This document shows, piece after piece, positions 1-11,800 of a stretch of DNA of 64,000 nucleotides. The notes under the pieces were generated by a model. It was not told the origin of the DNA and did no database searches. It saw only the letters and a list, made by a program, of their open reading frames with translations. The position numbers and the translations under genes are program-made. Source of the stretch: Oscarella lobularis (taxonomy: Eukaryota; Porifera; Homoscleromorpha; Homosclerophorida; Oscarellidae); contig NC_089176.1 of the NCBI RefSeq assembly GCF_947507565.1, positions 3,038,001 through 3,102,000 of the forward strand. The letters run 5' to 3'. Within the stretch, counting starts at the first letter, position 1, and every line of letters begins with the position of its first letter.

Positions 1-1
1 T

Positions 2-1222
2 GTCGTCGAAGCGTTATTGAACTACTCCAATGTGGCCGACGTTGAGGAGTACGTCATGGGACTAGAGTCGGACTTGGTGGTGCTGAGAGAATCGGGTCAA
101 CCCAGCGCGAAGGCCAAAGCAAACAAAGTAGATCGTCTTATGAATCTGTTTACTTGCGCTCAGTTTTACTTTCTTTAGATTTTATGTCAGCTGAATCCTT
201 CTGAAGAAACAGCAGAGCCGTCCCAGCGAAAAACCTCGTTTGAATCAAAGCAAGGTATTCGCAGACTTGCCGCATTGGGAGTTGTTATGTTATGTTATTT
301 CGACCAGCTTCTTCTTCTCTACCAGCGGTAGACGTCGAGACGTTGATTACGCCAGAAGAGACGACGGTTAATGTTTGCTCTCAAAATAGGGAAAAACATT
401 CAAATATTATTATTATTATAGAAAAACGCTTCCACGTCGTCGGCTCTCTTCCAAGGGATGACCGTCGAGCCGGTGACGACGGAATCTGAACCGGAATCAC
501 AGGCGGTCTCAGAGGGAGCAGCAACCCTTTTCGGTGGAATGAGTCTAAAGGTAAGAAGGCATTTGCATCGCATTCAATGAACCGCGGGGGACCCCCTTTC
601 TTTCTAGTCATCATCTAATCCCGCTCCTGGTGCAGATCCGACGTCAGAGTCTGACGACGCACTCGGTTTTGACTTTTTACGCCATCAGACCGCAGCAGCG
701 GATCCGGCACCGCAACAGGAAGTTTCTCTTATGTCCGATCTCGACGCCGATCAGTTCGATCCTTTAAAAGGCGGGAGTGTGTCTCGTCAGCCAGAGCCAG
801 CAACACAGCAACGTCTTCCAGATCCACTAGTTGCCCTTACCACCCAGCCAGCTCAGTTTGGTCAACCAGGAGGAATGCAACCGCGCGTAATGGTGACGCC
901 AGAAATGTACGCGGCCCAGCTGCCGCGCAGAACGTGGGCGGTAACGTGAATGAAGACACTCGGTTATATTTATGCGACGTTTCTCTTGCAGGCTAGTCCA
1001 GGAAGTGGGCTGGCAGCTAGCCACGTGGCTGTGACTCAATCTACGAGTATGGGTTCGTTGAACGCTTCGATGAGTGGGCGCGCCACTGGTACTAGTATGG
1101 TGCGACGGACGTCGGCTGATTCTGCGTCTTCTGATGGCTTTGGATTCGTGTCTAAGTCAAGTCGAGCAGGAGCGTTTGATTTTGTTCAGGACGCGATGAA
1201 AGAGTCGTTGAAAAAGAATTAG
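2..1222 (+). CDS. 3' part of an unrecognised gene, low-complexity C-terminal tail
   Basis: I do not recognise the family. Exons read through in frame: 2-127, 191-254, about 326-367, one ending at the gtaag near 550, about 608-930, and 992-1222 with the stop. The first exon has a helical look (VVEALLNYSNVADVEEYV), perhaps the end of a folded domain. The rest is Ser/Thr/Gln/Pro-rich with short hydrophobic-acidic clusters (LFGGMSLK, ALGFDFL, AGAFDFVQDAMKESL). Such clusters are common in the disordered tails of clathrin or endosomal adaptors, but that link is only inference. The 5' end lies outside the window. Exon limits in the middle are uncertain by a few codons. Confidence 0.55.
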
Positions 1223-1976
1223 GGAACTCGTTTTTTGAACGTGCGCTTTTTTCCTTTTGCTATGATCTTTGGAAATGATTGATTAATTAACTATTTTCTA
1301 GTCATACTTTGGTGGGAGAATTAGCGCAGCCCGCTCAGCCCGCGTGGGATATTTGGAGGATGAGTTGACTTGAAGTCCCGTATTGAAACAAAACAGGACT
1401 TTTCTCGGAAGCACTAGGAGATTTTCGCCGTCACTGTCATTGAAGATTCTTTTATTGCAAAGGCAATTAGCTGTCGTGTTGTGATATCCTTAGATAATGC
1501 GGCGATAGGCCTTGTTGCTAGGGATCGAGGCGTCAGGCCAGGCGACGCGACGAGTCGATGCCAAATCGCGAGCAAACGAAGCACTAAGAGCGGGTATCAT
1601 TGTCCAAACATTGAAAGTAGACCCTCCCGCCCTAATCTTCGATCAAAGGACTTAGGCGGGCACGGTAGCCTAGGAACCAGCGGCGGACTTCGGATCCGCA
1701 GGATTTTGGCGGATCCGCAAGGTATTGTCGGAATTCCAATAATATGGACGCGTTCCACAAACTAAAGGGAACTTACGCCGCCGCTTGTTCACTGCTGGCT
1801 GCGTAGACGGGACGCGACGTAAGTACCTTTTATAGTGCACAGCCCAAGCTCTAGGAGGAGGGATTGTTTTTAAATAACAAGCAGCGCAATCTAATTAATA
1901 ATAGCCCATTCAACGGAATACCTTGCCAGTGAGCTTTTGTCTGTGGAGCCCTCAAGTAGTTCTCTTCGGCGTCTCG
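1223..1976. other. Intergenic stretch, no gene supported
   Basis: Open frames here (for example 1481-1765) have no domain-like composition and no convincing splice pattern. A TCCGCAGGATTTTGGCGGATCCGC motif near 1695 contains a short inverted repeat. The stretch probably holds the 3' flank of the upstream gene and the promoter of the next one. Confidence 0.4.
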
Positions 1977-2707
1977 ATGACACGATTGACGGTGCTTCTC
2001 ATTCTGATCTCTCTCGTGTTTGCAACGGCAGGTTAGCGCTTAGACTCTTCTATTTTCGATTGCGTCTCTAAAGTCAGTGTACAGAACGGCCAACGTAAAC
2101 CTATAGTTATAAAAGTAAAGGCGCGCAAGGCATCACTATATATATGTATGCATGCTCATACCTATCCACACACTAAACTTTTAAGTTCTAAACTAATGTC
2201 TTCGTCTCGCTTCCTGCTGCGTGCGCTATTCGTCGCAGTTTACAGCTCCTCTTCGCTACAAAGACATCGCAGCGGCCGGCGAGCGAAGAGAAGGCATCGA
2301 CGACGCTCCTCTTCGCTTCAGGTGAGTTCTCAGAAGCATTGGCCATGCCGAGGAGAGACGGGCTGGGCGGGAGTCAGCCGTTCCGCTCTTCGCTGGCACC
2401 CGAACCGCCTCGGCTCGCGCCGGTAGGCTCTTTCAGACAGCCGGGCGTCGTTAGAAGACGCATCGGCTTAGTCTGACGCTCGCGAGCCTAGCCGGAAGTG
2501 CGAAGTCGAACGATGGTGTCCTTCTCGTCATGTTTTCTCACTTCTTAGGCTGCTCCGATGTCGCAACAAGGAAGAAAGAAGACGGCGAGTAGCCGGGAAA
2601 CGGCTACGAAGGAAAACTGTAAGTTGTAGAGACGTTTTACGAGTTGTTGTTCTGAATTCTTACTCTTTTATTTTTCACATGTTCTCTAGGTGATGTCAAA
2701 GATCTAG
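1977..2707 (+). CDS. Small secreted, basic protein (candidate peptide precursor)
   Basis: ATG at 1977 opens MTRLTVLLILISLVFATA, a textbook signal peptide, followed at once by a GT donor near 2032 in phase 1. Two acceptors close together (cgtcgcag, or tttacag seven bases later) give two open versions of exon 2, which ends at the gtgagt near 2322. Exon 3 runs from about 2550 to the gtaag near 2621 and the last exon starts at 2690. With the second acceptor exon 2 carries APLRY and APLRF 20 residues apart and the stop is at 2707. With the first it carries clusters of paired basic residues and a GRKK, with the stop at 2751. AATAAA follows at 2763. The product is about 70-90 residues, secreted and strongly basic. 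No family is recognised, and the choice of exon 2 frame is open. Confidence 0.45.
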
Positions 2708-2762
2708 GAGAAATTTTTGTATTTTTTGTTAATTTTTTGTATTTTTTATAATTACTTTTTAT

Positions 2763-2768
2763 AATAAA
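2763..2768 (+). promoter_or_regulatory. Polyadenylation signal AATAAA
   Basis: A canonical AATAAA lies in an AT-rich stretch 56 bases after the stop at 2707, or 12 bases after the alternative stop at 2751. It supports a real transcript end for the small secreted-protein gene. Confidence 0.5.
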
Positions 2769-3903
2769 GTTTCTGAACTTCACTTTCTTGTGTCTGAAAA
2801 AACGCGATAACATCTCCCATCAACACTCCAAAAAAAATTATTTTGAAATTTGCTATTGTTTCTTAAATATTCGTAAATATATGTAAAAATTAGCGGCTAT
2901 TGATTTCTGTAATGGCAATTCCAAATCGATTGAAACTTGGAACCAAGAGAGAACCTAATTTTTGAATTTTTTTGAGTCTAAGCTTGTTGTCTGAAAGTAT
3001 GATTACGAAGAGATATTCATTTTTGAAAATTGCATCCGGGACCGTCAGTTTTTTAATCGTGAATAACTCGTCAACGGATTGTCGGATTTCAAAACTTTTT
3101 GCGCAGATCAATTCCTCTACTAATTCTACATAAGACAATGTAAAATCAGTAAATTTGAGCAAAATTGCCAGGATCCGCGACCAACGGCGCAACGCGCGTA
3201 AAGTTACATGAATGTAGCTAAAGCCTTTAGGAATTGCGTCAGGTCCCAAGTCGTTTTGCGAACTAGCTGTCGTAGCCGCTGCTGACCAGCACGGTTCAAT
3301 GCCCGTGTAGGCAACTAGGTAAACTGCGAAATTGCAATTGAATCCGTTCTTTCTCAGCCGAGAAATCGACACTTTTCGCATAGGGACGAAAAAAGCCTAC
3401 AGATTTTGCTCCAAATTATACAGTTTAGAGACACAGCAGTGCTAAGTCTATTTTCGCATTAATATGGTCAGACTTCCTTTTTCGAAAGTCGCAATTAGGG
3501 CTCAAAGTTACATTGAAAGCTCTAACGCGCGCTACAGAAACTTTTTCTCGACCGTTTTTCAATGAAAAACCGACGTTCGGACTAGTCACTAAGTCTCGAA
3601 TGCATTTTGGTGGTCCTTTTGAAGACATCGGTGACAGTAAAATTCACACCCGTTGTACAGTAGCGTCGTTCGCGAAATCCTGCGTCTTTTTCAATCAGAA
3701 GCATAGACGTTGCTTTATAGGTGCTCATGTGTTGTTTGCGCTTACGTAAACTGAGATATTTTCTACAGAATGCTGAATCGTAACCCTAGCCCAAGCCCTA
3801 TCATAACCCTACCATGTGCGTACGCACATGCGTTGTTCGAGCGGATACGAGCGAAAGTCTGACGCAGAGAACGTCTTTCCGCCACTTCAAATCGCGCAAA
3901 CGA
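2769..3903. other. Intergenic, AT-rich, no gene supported
   Basis: Contains one 163-codon open frame on the minus strand (2890-3381) and short ones on both strands. None shows a recognisable motif or clear splicing. Near 3780 there are scattered CCCTA-type words but no tandem array. Confidence 0.4.
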
Positions 3904-4484
3904 ATGGCTGCGGTATCAAGCGAGCTGTGGATTGGCAAGAATCGTCGAAAAGCGGCATCTTCGAGTACAAGCTCGTCATTTTGCCGAATTTCTAATAAAA
4001 GGCGAATCGAATTAGAACGAAGAAGCGTTCAGCGACAACAAAGAAGCCAATCTTTGGCAGCAGTCGGACTGGAGTCCAGCTGGGAAGCTAAAGATCTCGA
4101 GTGGCTGCAACTGAACAAGTTCAGACAAAACGACCCTTTCAATGTTGTTCTCCTAACGCTTTTTAGGCAGTTCCAAGCGTACCGTCCGGAGCCAGAAATT
4201 GCAGAAAATTTGCTACAGCCAGCGACTGATGGATCGAAGAAGACCTTGGCGGTAAGGGGATTCCTTATTTAATTAATTATGTGCTTGCTTTCTTGCCTGT
4301 TAGGTACACAACAAGACTGACTGACTCTTAGCTGACTCAATCTGCGAGTGGAACATCAGATAAGTACTTAGGTAATGGTTTGCGCTTCAGTAGCTTTGGT
4401 TCGTTTGTTGTTGCAGGAGGAAGACTTAGCGGTGCGGTGACGTATGTGCGTACGGTGAAGGATTTTTACACGGTTGTTGTCTAA
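3904..4484 (+). CDS. Small unrecognised protein, Ser/Arg-rich N-terminus
   Basis: ATG at 3904 (an in-frame ATG also lies at 3814) opens MAAVSSELWIGKNRRK, then a basic Ser/Arg-rich stretch and a helical segment (EAKDLEWLQLNKFRQNDPF). The frame stays open to a gtaag donor near 4254. Joining it to the acceptor before CTGACTCAATCTGC near 4332 and then across a short intron (gtaatgg to ttgcag, about 4372-4417) keeps the frame to TAA at 4484, ending GAVTYVRTVKDFYTVVV. This compact hydrophobic end looks like constrained coding sequence. A shorter product results if the acceptor near 4303 is used. No family recognised. Confidence 0.4.
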
Positions 4485-4793
4485 AGATGGTTTTCTAATG
4501 CTTCAAGAGCACATCAACATCTTTCAAGATTTTATTGGGGTCACGAGAACTGGAAGGAAGGGTGGTGGCTCATAAATTCTACTATGTGTGGTCAAAAAAT
4601 TTCAGAAAAATTTAGTAAGCTCAAAACCGGTCATGATTTGGTGCTCAAGGCTTTTTTTATTTTTTCATTTTTGGAACGCAACTCAAATATTCTGCAAAGA
4701 GCAAAACCCAAGACAAACAACTCAAAAACTCAAAGTAAAGTCAACAAAGTCTCAAGGCACGGGCGCAACGGGCGCGCAAAGGGCGTGCTGATC

Positions 4794-6207
4794 TTAGAAG
4801 CCAGGTGACGACGGTGGCGAGATGACCGGTTGCACCTCTTCCGGCTCCTGCTGAGCACTGCCGCTGGCTTCAGCAGCCAGACCTTCTGGGTTTGCTATGG
4901 CCGTGATTGCATTTGCGCCCCGAAGAAGGTACAGCATTTTCGGCTTCACTTCGGACGTGTGATCGACGAGGTGGAAAGAATCCCTCAAGTGGCACCGACA
5001 GAGGGGGCAGTTATACGTGTTGGACCTTTCCAGGAACTCGTTGGCGCATCGACGACAGCCAAAGATGCTGCCACAGCATGTTGCTATGACCACCGAACTT
5101 GTCAGCGGCTCAAGGCAAATTGTGCACTTGAGGACATCTCGAAGTCGCTCCATTTGCCACGCATTTCCTGCCAATTCGTTAACTTTGGATTTGATGTCGT
5201 TCACATCGGATTGCAACTCGCCGAATTTTTCAAGCGTCGTGTTGGTGGCGTTCTGCGTCGTTCCTGCAGGCGAGGGCATCAGGATCGAGGGGCTTGATTG
5301 AACTGGTGGTAGCACAATGCCCGCTGCGTGACCCCAGCCACGGGTTGTGATCATGTCGTCGGCGTTTTCGTACTCCTGCCGTCGAACGGCGAAGATTTGC
5401 TTGTTTTTCAAAGTCCAGAAGTGAAGGCCTAAAGCACCCTTATCGGAAGTGATCTTAACTCAATTAGCACCTTACTTCGTGTTCCTGGCTCGTCGTACAA
5501 TTTTGAAACGTTCTTGTCGACGAGAAAGATTTCCTCATCGGGCGGGATCACGCCACCGTTGACGAAACTCTCTTGCGCTGCGCGTATCACCTCGGGCACC
5601 GATATCACATCTTCCCTCACCCCGATGTTAGCCGTCATAACCGATCTTCCCGGCTTCATCTTCTTACAGTCAGGAGAAATGTCGATCTTCACGAGTTCGA
5701 TTCTTTTTTGAATTTCTCGCTCTTCTGCGGCCGGTGCTTTTCTCTTTCGCCCGAGGCGAAATGACGCCGGGGAGCTTTGCATAAATCGGACTGCTCCCGC
5801 AGCAGGATGAGGATTGCCACGCGAGGGGCGAAAGAAGCTTTGCATGCTTGGCAAGCTGTCAGCAGATTCAGTGTCTTGGGCTCTCGCTGTGGCCGACGAC
5901 GACGTCGATTCGCCAAGTCCTTCGCCTGGATCGACGACTCTGTACTTTTTCTTTCCTTCGCACGGAAATTTCCCGGTAAACTGGTTGGGAAAAATGGGAG
6001 CAATAGGAGCAGACGAGGCGTTGTCGTTCAATTCAACCAGGTACAAATTGGACGAGCACTACGCATAATAATTCCACGCGCCATACTCCTGACGCTGACC
6101 GCCCTTACCCTTAGTAAGATTTGTAAACGCGGCAAGGTAACGTCGGCGGGCTTCAAAATGAACGTCGACGTTCCTTTGACGAGGGAGACGACTTCCGTGG
6201 TAGACAT
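4794..6207 (-). CDS. RING-finger protein, probable E3 ubiquitin ligase
   Basis: Three exons join in frame: 6207-6109 (starts MSTTEVVSLVKGT), 6058-5476 and 5428-4794, giving about 438 residues. Donors are GTAAGG in both introns and the acceptors GTAG and TTTAG. The long middle region is Ser/Ala-rich and then mixed charged, with no domain I can name. The C-terminal third carries a RING of the order CTIC - CCGSIFGCRRC - CPLC at about residues 320-365. The acidic tail ends EEVQPVISPPSSPGF. RING proteins of this layout pass ubiquitin from an E2 to a substrate; the substrate is unknown. It is transcribed away from the integrase gene that starts at 6582. Confidence 0.75.
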
Positions 6208-6581
6208 TTTCTGGCCCTCTGGTAAGAGTGTCTCCAATCGTTCTAAAGCATCTCTTATATAGTATGCGCATCTTATTTGTAAGAGACGGCGTTGCTGCAT
6301 AACAAATCTTTTGACGTTTGTCCGTCTTTTCACAGCAGGAAAAGGTTGGATTTGTAACGATGGTGACCAGTGCGGCACCTTTCGGCACCTTTCGCCTCAT
6401 CTCTAGCCGCAATTGCGTAAACGAATTTCCGTACGCTTTTGAACGGACAGTTCCTTATTGGGTGATTCACTGCAAGGTCAAGTAGGTGCTAAACGGTTGT
6501 GGGCTGGTCATGAGGATTACGTAGCCCGGGTTAGAACTACTGTAAATCGTAGGAAATTTGGCGCTGCTAGCCAATCGCACG

Positions 6582-7996
6582 ATGGAAGAATTGGTAGACG
6601 AAGACGATGTCAGAGCGTACATTGCTCAAGGCTTTACGCACGACAAAATAAGCGACCTCCTGACGGGACAGTTTCCCAGTGTTCGAGGTTTTAGTGCCCG
6701 CAGTGTTCGACGCTATTGCAAGGAGCACGACATTCACTGGACCACTCCTGTCACAGACGACGAGCTGCAACGCGAAGTGGAGAAGGGCGTGGAAGCTGTA
6801 ATATGATCAGAAAAGAAACCAGACGCATGTAACTGCGCGATCTATATAGGTTGGTCCAACGTACGGCAGAAAAACGATGAAGGGGTACCTAGCGACGCAG
6901 GGACTGTACGGAATCGGCGAGGTAGGATCCTTCACCCGAGGCTTTGCTTCAAACCAGTTTCTCGAATTGGCAGGCGAGGGTGGGGCGGGCTTTGAAGGAG
7001 GCGGCGCCGGAGTACCACCAGAGCAGGCAGGCATCGGCTGCTCGTCGAGCAAATCCAATACCATACTACGCCGAATATTTTGGACACAAATTACACATCG
7101 ATCAAAACGAAAAACTAGGAATGTACGGCGTCACTCACGTCGCGGCGATCGACGGTTACAGCGGAAAACTTGTTCAAACAGCTACGATGCCGCTCAAGAA
7201 TAATCAAGTAATATATAGAGACGTTTTCCGCCCAGTTGCTTTGACGTACGGACTCTGGGACCAACTGAGAGTTGATCACGGTTCGGAATTTCTTCTCACT
7301 CTCTTCGTCCAAGAAAGTCTCTCTGCCCAAAGGACAAATACTTCACGAGAATGTTACGTGCAGTCAGATTCGAGAAGGGTCAGTGCTGCCAGGCTAATTA
7401 ACCTTGACGATTAATGGAATAATTTAGAACCACCCCATTGAAAGGATATGGGGAGAAGTAAATCAACGCGTCAATTATCCAATAAAGGCAGTCCTAAATA
7501 TTCTCGTCGAGCAAGACGCCTTAGACTTGACAGATGAAAAGAGCAAGTTTTCTGTGTCGTCCGTCGCCATGGAGACAAGCAAGGTGGGCATGGCTCGTTT
7601 TGTCGATTCGTGGAACATGCATCCCATACCAGGTATCTTAGCGAATAGTCAATATAAATTTGTTTAAATAAGTCTTCCCGAATCTAAGGTCGGGGAACGC
7701 CAGACTTCATATGGACACAGCAGAATCGCGCTGCGCCGATTCCTCCTTACGCGGTTCCATCTCTTCATGAAGCCGTTCTTGCCTACGAGGCCGCAACAGG
7801 AGGAACTCTTGTCCCTCCTCATACGTTTGGATTAGACGTTTTAGCTCACAGTCCCGCCAAGACGCTAGAAAGAGAACAACAAATGCGTCACAATTTCAAT
7901 TTGGAGGACATTTTTTCTCGTGCTGTAAATGGTGACGGCACCTTACTGCAGCAGGCCGTCACTTATCATCGCCGTCTCACCGAATCGTTGTTGTAA
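6582..7996 (+). CDS. Integrase-core (DDE) protein, transposon-derived, five exons
   Basis: Exons 6582-6797, 6850-6921, 6974-7378, 7428-7632 and 7689-7996 join without breaks to about 401 residues. The N-terminus looks like a helix-turn-helix DNA-binding region (YIAQGFTHDKISDLL, then FSARSVRRYCKEH). The middle is a retroviral-type integrase core. Likely catalytic acids are Asp in HIDQNEKL or in AIDGYSG, Asp in RVDHGSEF, and Glu in NHPIERIW just after the third intron. Families like this occur as many copies in cnidarians, sponges and fishes, usually annotated only as integrase core domain. No terminal repeats or target-site duplication are visible around it. The intact spliced frame fits either a young element or a host gene derived from one. 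Confidence 0.75.
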
Positions 7997-8860
7997 GCCC
8001 AGTATAGCGCGACTTTTTGATTTAGTAGCAAAATAATCATCGTGGTAGTATGGTAACATGTTGAATGAGAGTAGGGCACAGTGTAACCCTAAGGATTTCC
8101 TTCTTAGTTCAAGGATTGACTTTGCAAAGACAGATTACACCATGAGCACACCCGTGGTCTCAGCCCCTTAGCCCGTATGTCCGGGTAGGGTAAACGGGTT
8201 TCTTTGTTTTTTCTTGAAAAGCCGTTTACCCTACCCGGACATACGGGCATCAGACAAAAATCAATAATGTTCTACTGGTTATCCTCTTCCTTTTCCCGAG
8301 TCCAGGTAAATAAGCCAAAAAGCAAATTATTTATTTAATAAAAAATTAATAAAAATAGAACTAAAAATTGATAAAAATTGAACTAAAAATAAAACTGAGA
8401 AAATGTCATACTCTGAAGATAAAAGACATCTAGCGCACGGACTACCATTCGATTCACTGGCCACGAGAGCTCACCTTTCAGCCGCTCTCGTACGTCTTCA
8501 ACGCCAAGAGGACGTTGAACGGATGAATGCCAGCTCTTCTTAGCGCATCCCCGTCACGCAATCGACTGCAGAATGAGATCAAGTCCACGTGCACATTCGT
8601 TCCGGCCGTCTCAGCAAGCAGACGTCTTGCGGTTCGCCGCGATGGGGCGTTGTTGAGGTGGCGTAGTCGGTGGCGTAGAGAAATCTTCGCTTTCGCTCTC
8701 TTCGCTGAGCCATTGAGGTCAGCTAAAGCGCGTTAGACGGAAGCAGCGATGAACTAAAAGACTAAAAGATTAAAAGGTTTAGTCGTACAGTGGGACGTGT
8801 TTTCTGTACTTTAGTTTGGCCGTTTAGTACACGGACCCTCTAAATGATCCCATTACAAAG
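7997..8860. other. Intergenic between integrase and CCP gene
   Basis: Holds the perfect hairpin at 8171-8248, an A-rich stretch near 8320-8400, and short open frames (8403-8541, 8527-8736) without recognisable content. The signal-peptide exon of the following gene should lie here or near here, but I could not find an ATG exon with a matching phase-1 donor. Confidence 0.4.
8171..8248. repeat. Perfect 27-bp inverted repeat with a 24-bp loop
   Basis: The arms 8171-8197 and 8222-8248 (outer ends GCCCGTATGTCC and GGACATACGGGC) are exact reverse complements and the loop is T-rich. It may be a tiny inverted-repeat element or a structured RNA. Nothing shows which. Confidence 0.85.
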
Positions 8861-11800
8861 TCTATCTCGACTTCAACGTGCCCGACAACTCTACGCGGAA
8901 TCCGCCGACCCTGTTGTGGACAGGCGAAAGCAATCGATTTTTTCTCATCGAAGATGCCAACTCACTGCAGGAAACGGCGGAGGCATTCGAAGCCAACGTT
9001 GTACGATCGATGCAGCTACAACATCACTACAGCATCTCACATTATTAAATTTATAGACGATCAACTCTGTTACCGTTTCTTTCACGCATCTGGCGTCCGA
9101 TCTGACGGAGGTACGTGCACTAATACATGCATAGCTCGAGGCGGCAAGTCCTCTGATCGAATTTACCCGTGTCTCTCGTTATAGGTCAACCCCAACTGGA
9201 ACGAGGCGGTGGACGCTGGAAGAGCGACTGGACGTTTTTTCCCCATCAGCGATCCGTCGAGCAGCACGTCGACAAAGTAAACGTTAAACAGATTCAGTTA
9301 TGCTTCCTGGTCCCTTTCTCACGCGCGATACGTGCGATAAGGTTTTTAGTGACGTACAGCTTCACTTCGAACGCAGTTCTGCGCAGCCTGCTGCTCGCCT
9401 TAGAGTACAGCCACGATCTCACGTTTTCTATTTCCGTCGGATTCACGAGGTGAAAAAAGCGAAACGGTTTGTAAGTGAGAAAAGAAAAAACGGGGGAAAA
9501 CGTTTCGTTAGATTGGTTACGGTACTGATTGGATACACGAAGAATGGGCGTCAAGAGGAAACCGATCCCGTCGACGTTATCCTGGAGTACACGGGAACGA
9601 ACGACCACAGACCGTCCCTAAGCGTGCAAGGTTTATCGCTAAAGAGAAATTCGCATTTTTGAAACTGGAGGACGCGGGCTCTGTGTTGTGTAGAATCGAG
9701 CGTCGTTGAGTATGTCGACAAGGCGGGATCCGTGGCTCTTCCCGCTATCTCGGTCGCAGATCTGGACCACGAGAGGCACGGACGAGATATAATTGCAATT
9801 TACATGCAATTGAATATTCATTGCGTGCGCAATCTTTCTTAGCTTTCTGATGCAGTCTGCGACTGTTTGGGTATCCGACGCCAACCTGTACGACGAGCTC
9901 ATTTTTACGGGCTCGTTGCCGTCTCACATTGCACTCCAAGTCGACAATGTGCGTCTAATTTTTTTTCAAAACATTTTTGGCCCCGGGGGCTCTTTTTGAC
10001 CGACCGTTTCCGCGTAGCAAACGGTCACGTTCGCGTTCACTGGTTCAGCGACGCCGGCGGTGTATTCGGCATTGGTGAGCGCCTTCGCCTATTCCAACAG
10101 GCAAGCTGTCAACGTTTACTTACGTAAAGAAAGATGCATTATAATTGCTCGTTTCTCAGCGCTCCCGACGTCGGAGGATTACCGTTCGCTAGTCGCACCG
10201 TTCGATACGAGGTGCGTGACGACAATTTCGGAGGAACGGCTTCAACGACGTAAGCTTCGATATATGAGTAGCGCGCATATATAATGAGCGAACGCTCGCA
10301 GAGTTCAGCTTGTCAACGTCAACGATCCGCCCGTGCTGGGCTCCGGTCAGCTTGCGAATGCGACGTTTAATCGCGACGGGTCTCCAGTCGCTTTGCTACC
10401 GGTCGACGTCATTCTCGTCGATCCGGACGATTTGTCGCTGTCCGGTGCCAACGTCTCGTTCGTGCAATCCCGCTTTGGGGATCTGTTAGAAATCGACTTG
10501 GAGACTCGTAACGTTTCGGAAAGCGGCATTAGCGTCGTCCATGTCGACAACGGAGACATGCGTTTGACGGGAATTGCTACGATAGCGGATTATTTGAATG
10601 TGAGTGAGTTCAAAAATTGCCAACCTAAGTCGTTCTCATTTTTGCGTAGGCTATTATATCAGTGACGTACTCGAATTTTTTCGTGCTATTGGGTTCGACT
10701 ATCATCGAAATAACCGTCGCCGACTTATCTGGTGCCGTCAGCGATCCCCTGCGAATAATCGTCAACACAAACACAACCGGCTGTTTTCGTATATATATAT
10801 ATAAATATAATTGTCAATTTTCTGTTTTATTCGTAATTTTCTGATTAAGCTTTGCCGTGCGGTCAATTGCCCACTTTTTCCAACGGCGACATGTGGGGTG
10901 GCGAGTTGACGTGCCGTCCGACGGCCTTTTTTGCCTGTCGATCTTGCTACGAGTTGATCGGTCCGTCGAATATAACGTGTCTCGACGACGGAATGTGGTC
11001 GGAAGCGCCTCCCACTTGCGAGCGTACGCGAAAATACTTGAATTCGTCGTATTGATCTAACATTTTTCTCTTTTCAGTCAAATCTTGCGGCGAACCCGTT
11101 CCTCCTCAGAACGGTTATGCGATAGCCGAAAATCGAACGTGCGGTTCGACGGCAACGTACTTCTGCGACGACTCGTGCTACGAACTTCGCGGCGATTCGA
11201 TGACAACCTGTCAGGCGAATAAGACGTGGAGCGGACTCGTGCCAACGTGTCAACGTAAGGGAGAAACTCTCTTTCGTAGTCGGTGGGATTCCTTGGATAA
11301 CGTTTCATTTTTGTCAGTACTTTCGTGCGGCGATTTTCCCCCTGTGCCGGAGAATGCTACGGCAACGGGAACCGGTCTCTTTTGCGACGATATCGTCGAG
11401 TATTCGTGCGCGCACGGATACGCGCTCATTGGCACGCCGATTCGCATCTGCTCTCCGGATGGATCGTGGTGCGGCTATCCGCCCGTTTGCGAGAGTAAGA
11501 CACGCAATTAAAAAAAAAATCGCAGTCGTTCGTTCTTATAAGTTCAATCGTCTCGCAGGAGTGACCAATATGACTGTTTCCACAATCGACTTCGATACGA
11601 AATCGCCACTGATCGTCGAACGCATTCGACTCTACATCGTCGCCGTCGTGCAGGACAACGAAGAAAACGCTACCCAGCTGTATAATGACTTGGAAGGCGC
11701 GACGGAGACGAGCGTCCGATTTCTGGTTCCTTCCGATCGCCGTTATATTGTACTCGTCGACGCGGCGGGCTATTCCTCCTCGTCATTGGCTCGGTTCGTC

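Noticed and set aside
1481-1765. 94-codon plus-strand frame between the first two genes
   Set aside because: Composition is random-like and it overlaps the probable promoter region; no supporting splice or start context.
2890-3381. 163-codon minus-strand open frame
   Set aside because: No recognisable motif, no signal of splicing and an AT-rich context; length alone is not enough.
3780-3815. CCCTA-type words resembling telomere repeat
   Set aside because: Only a few scattered, irregular units without a tandem array.
8403-8541. 46-codon frame that could be a small gene or the missing first exon of the CCP gene
   Set aside because: No hydrophobic signal segment and no donor in the needed phase; no homology I recognise.
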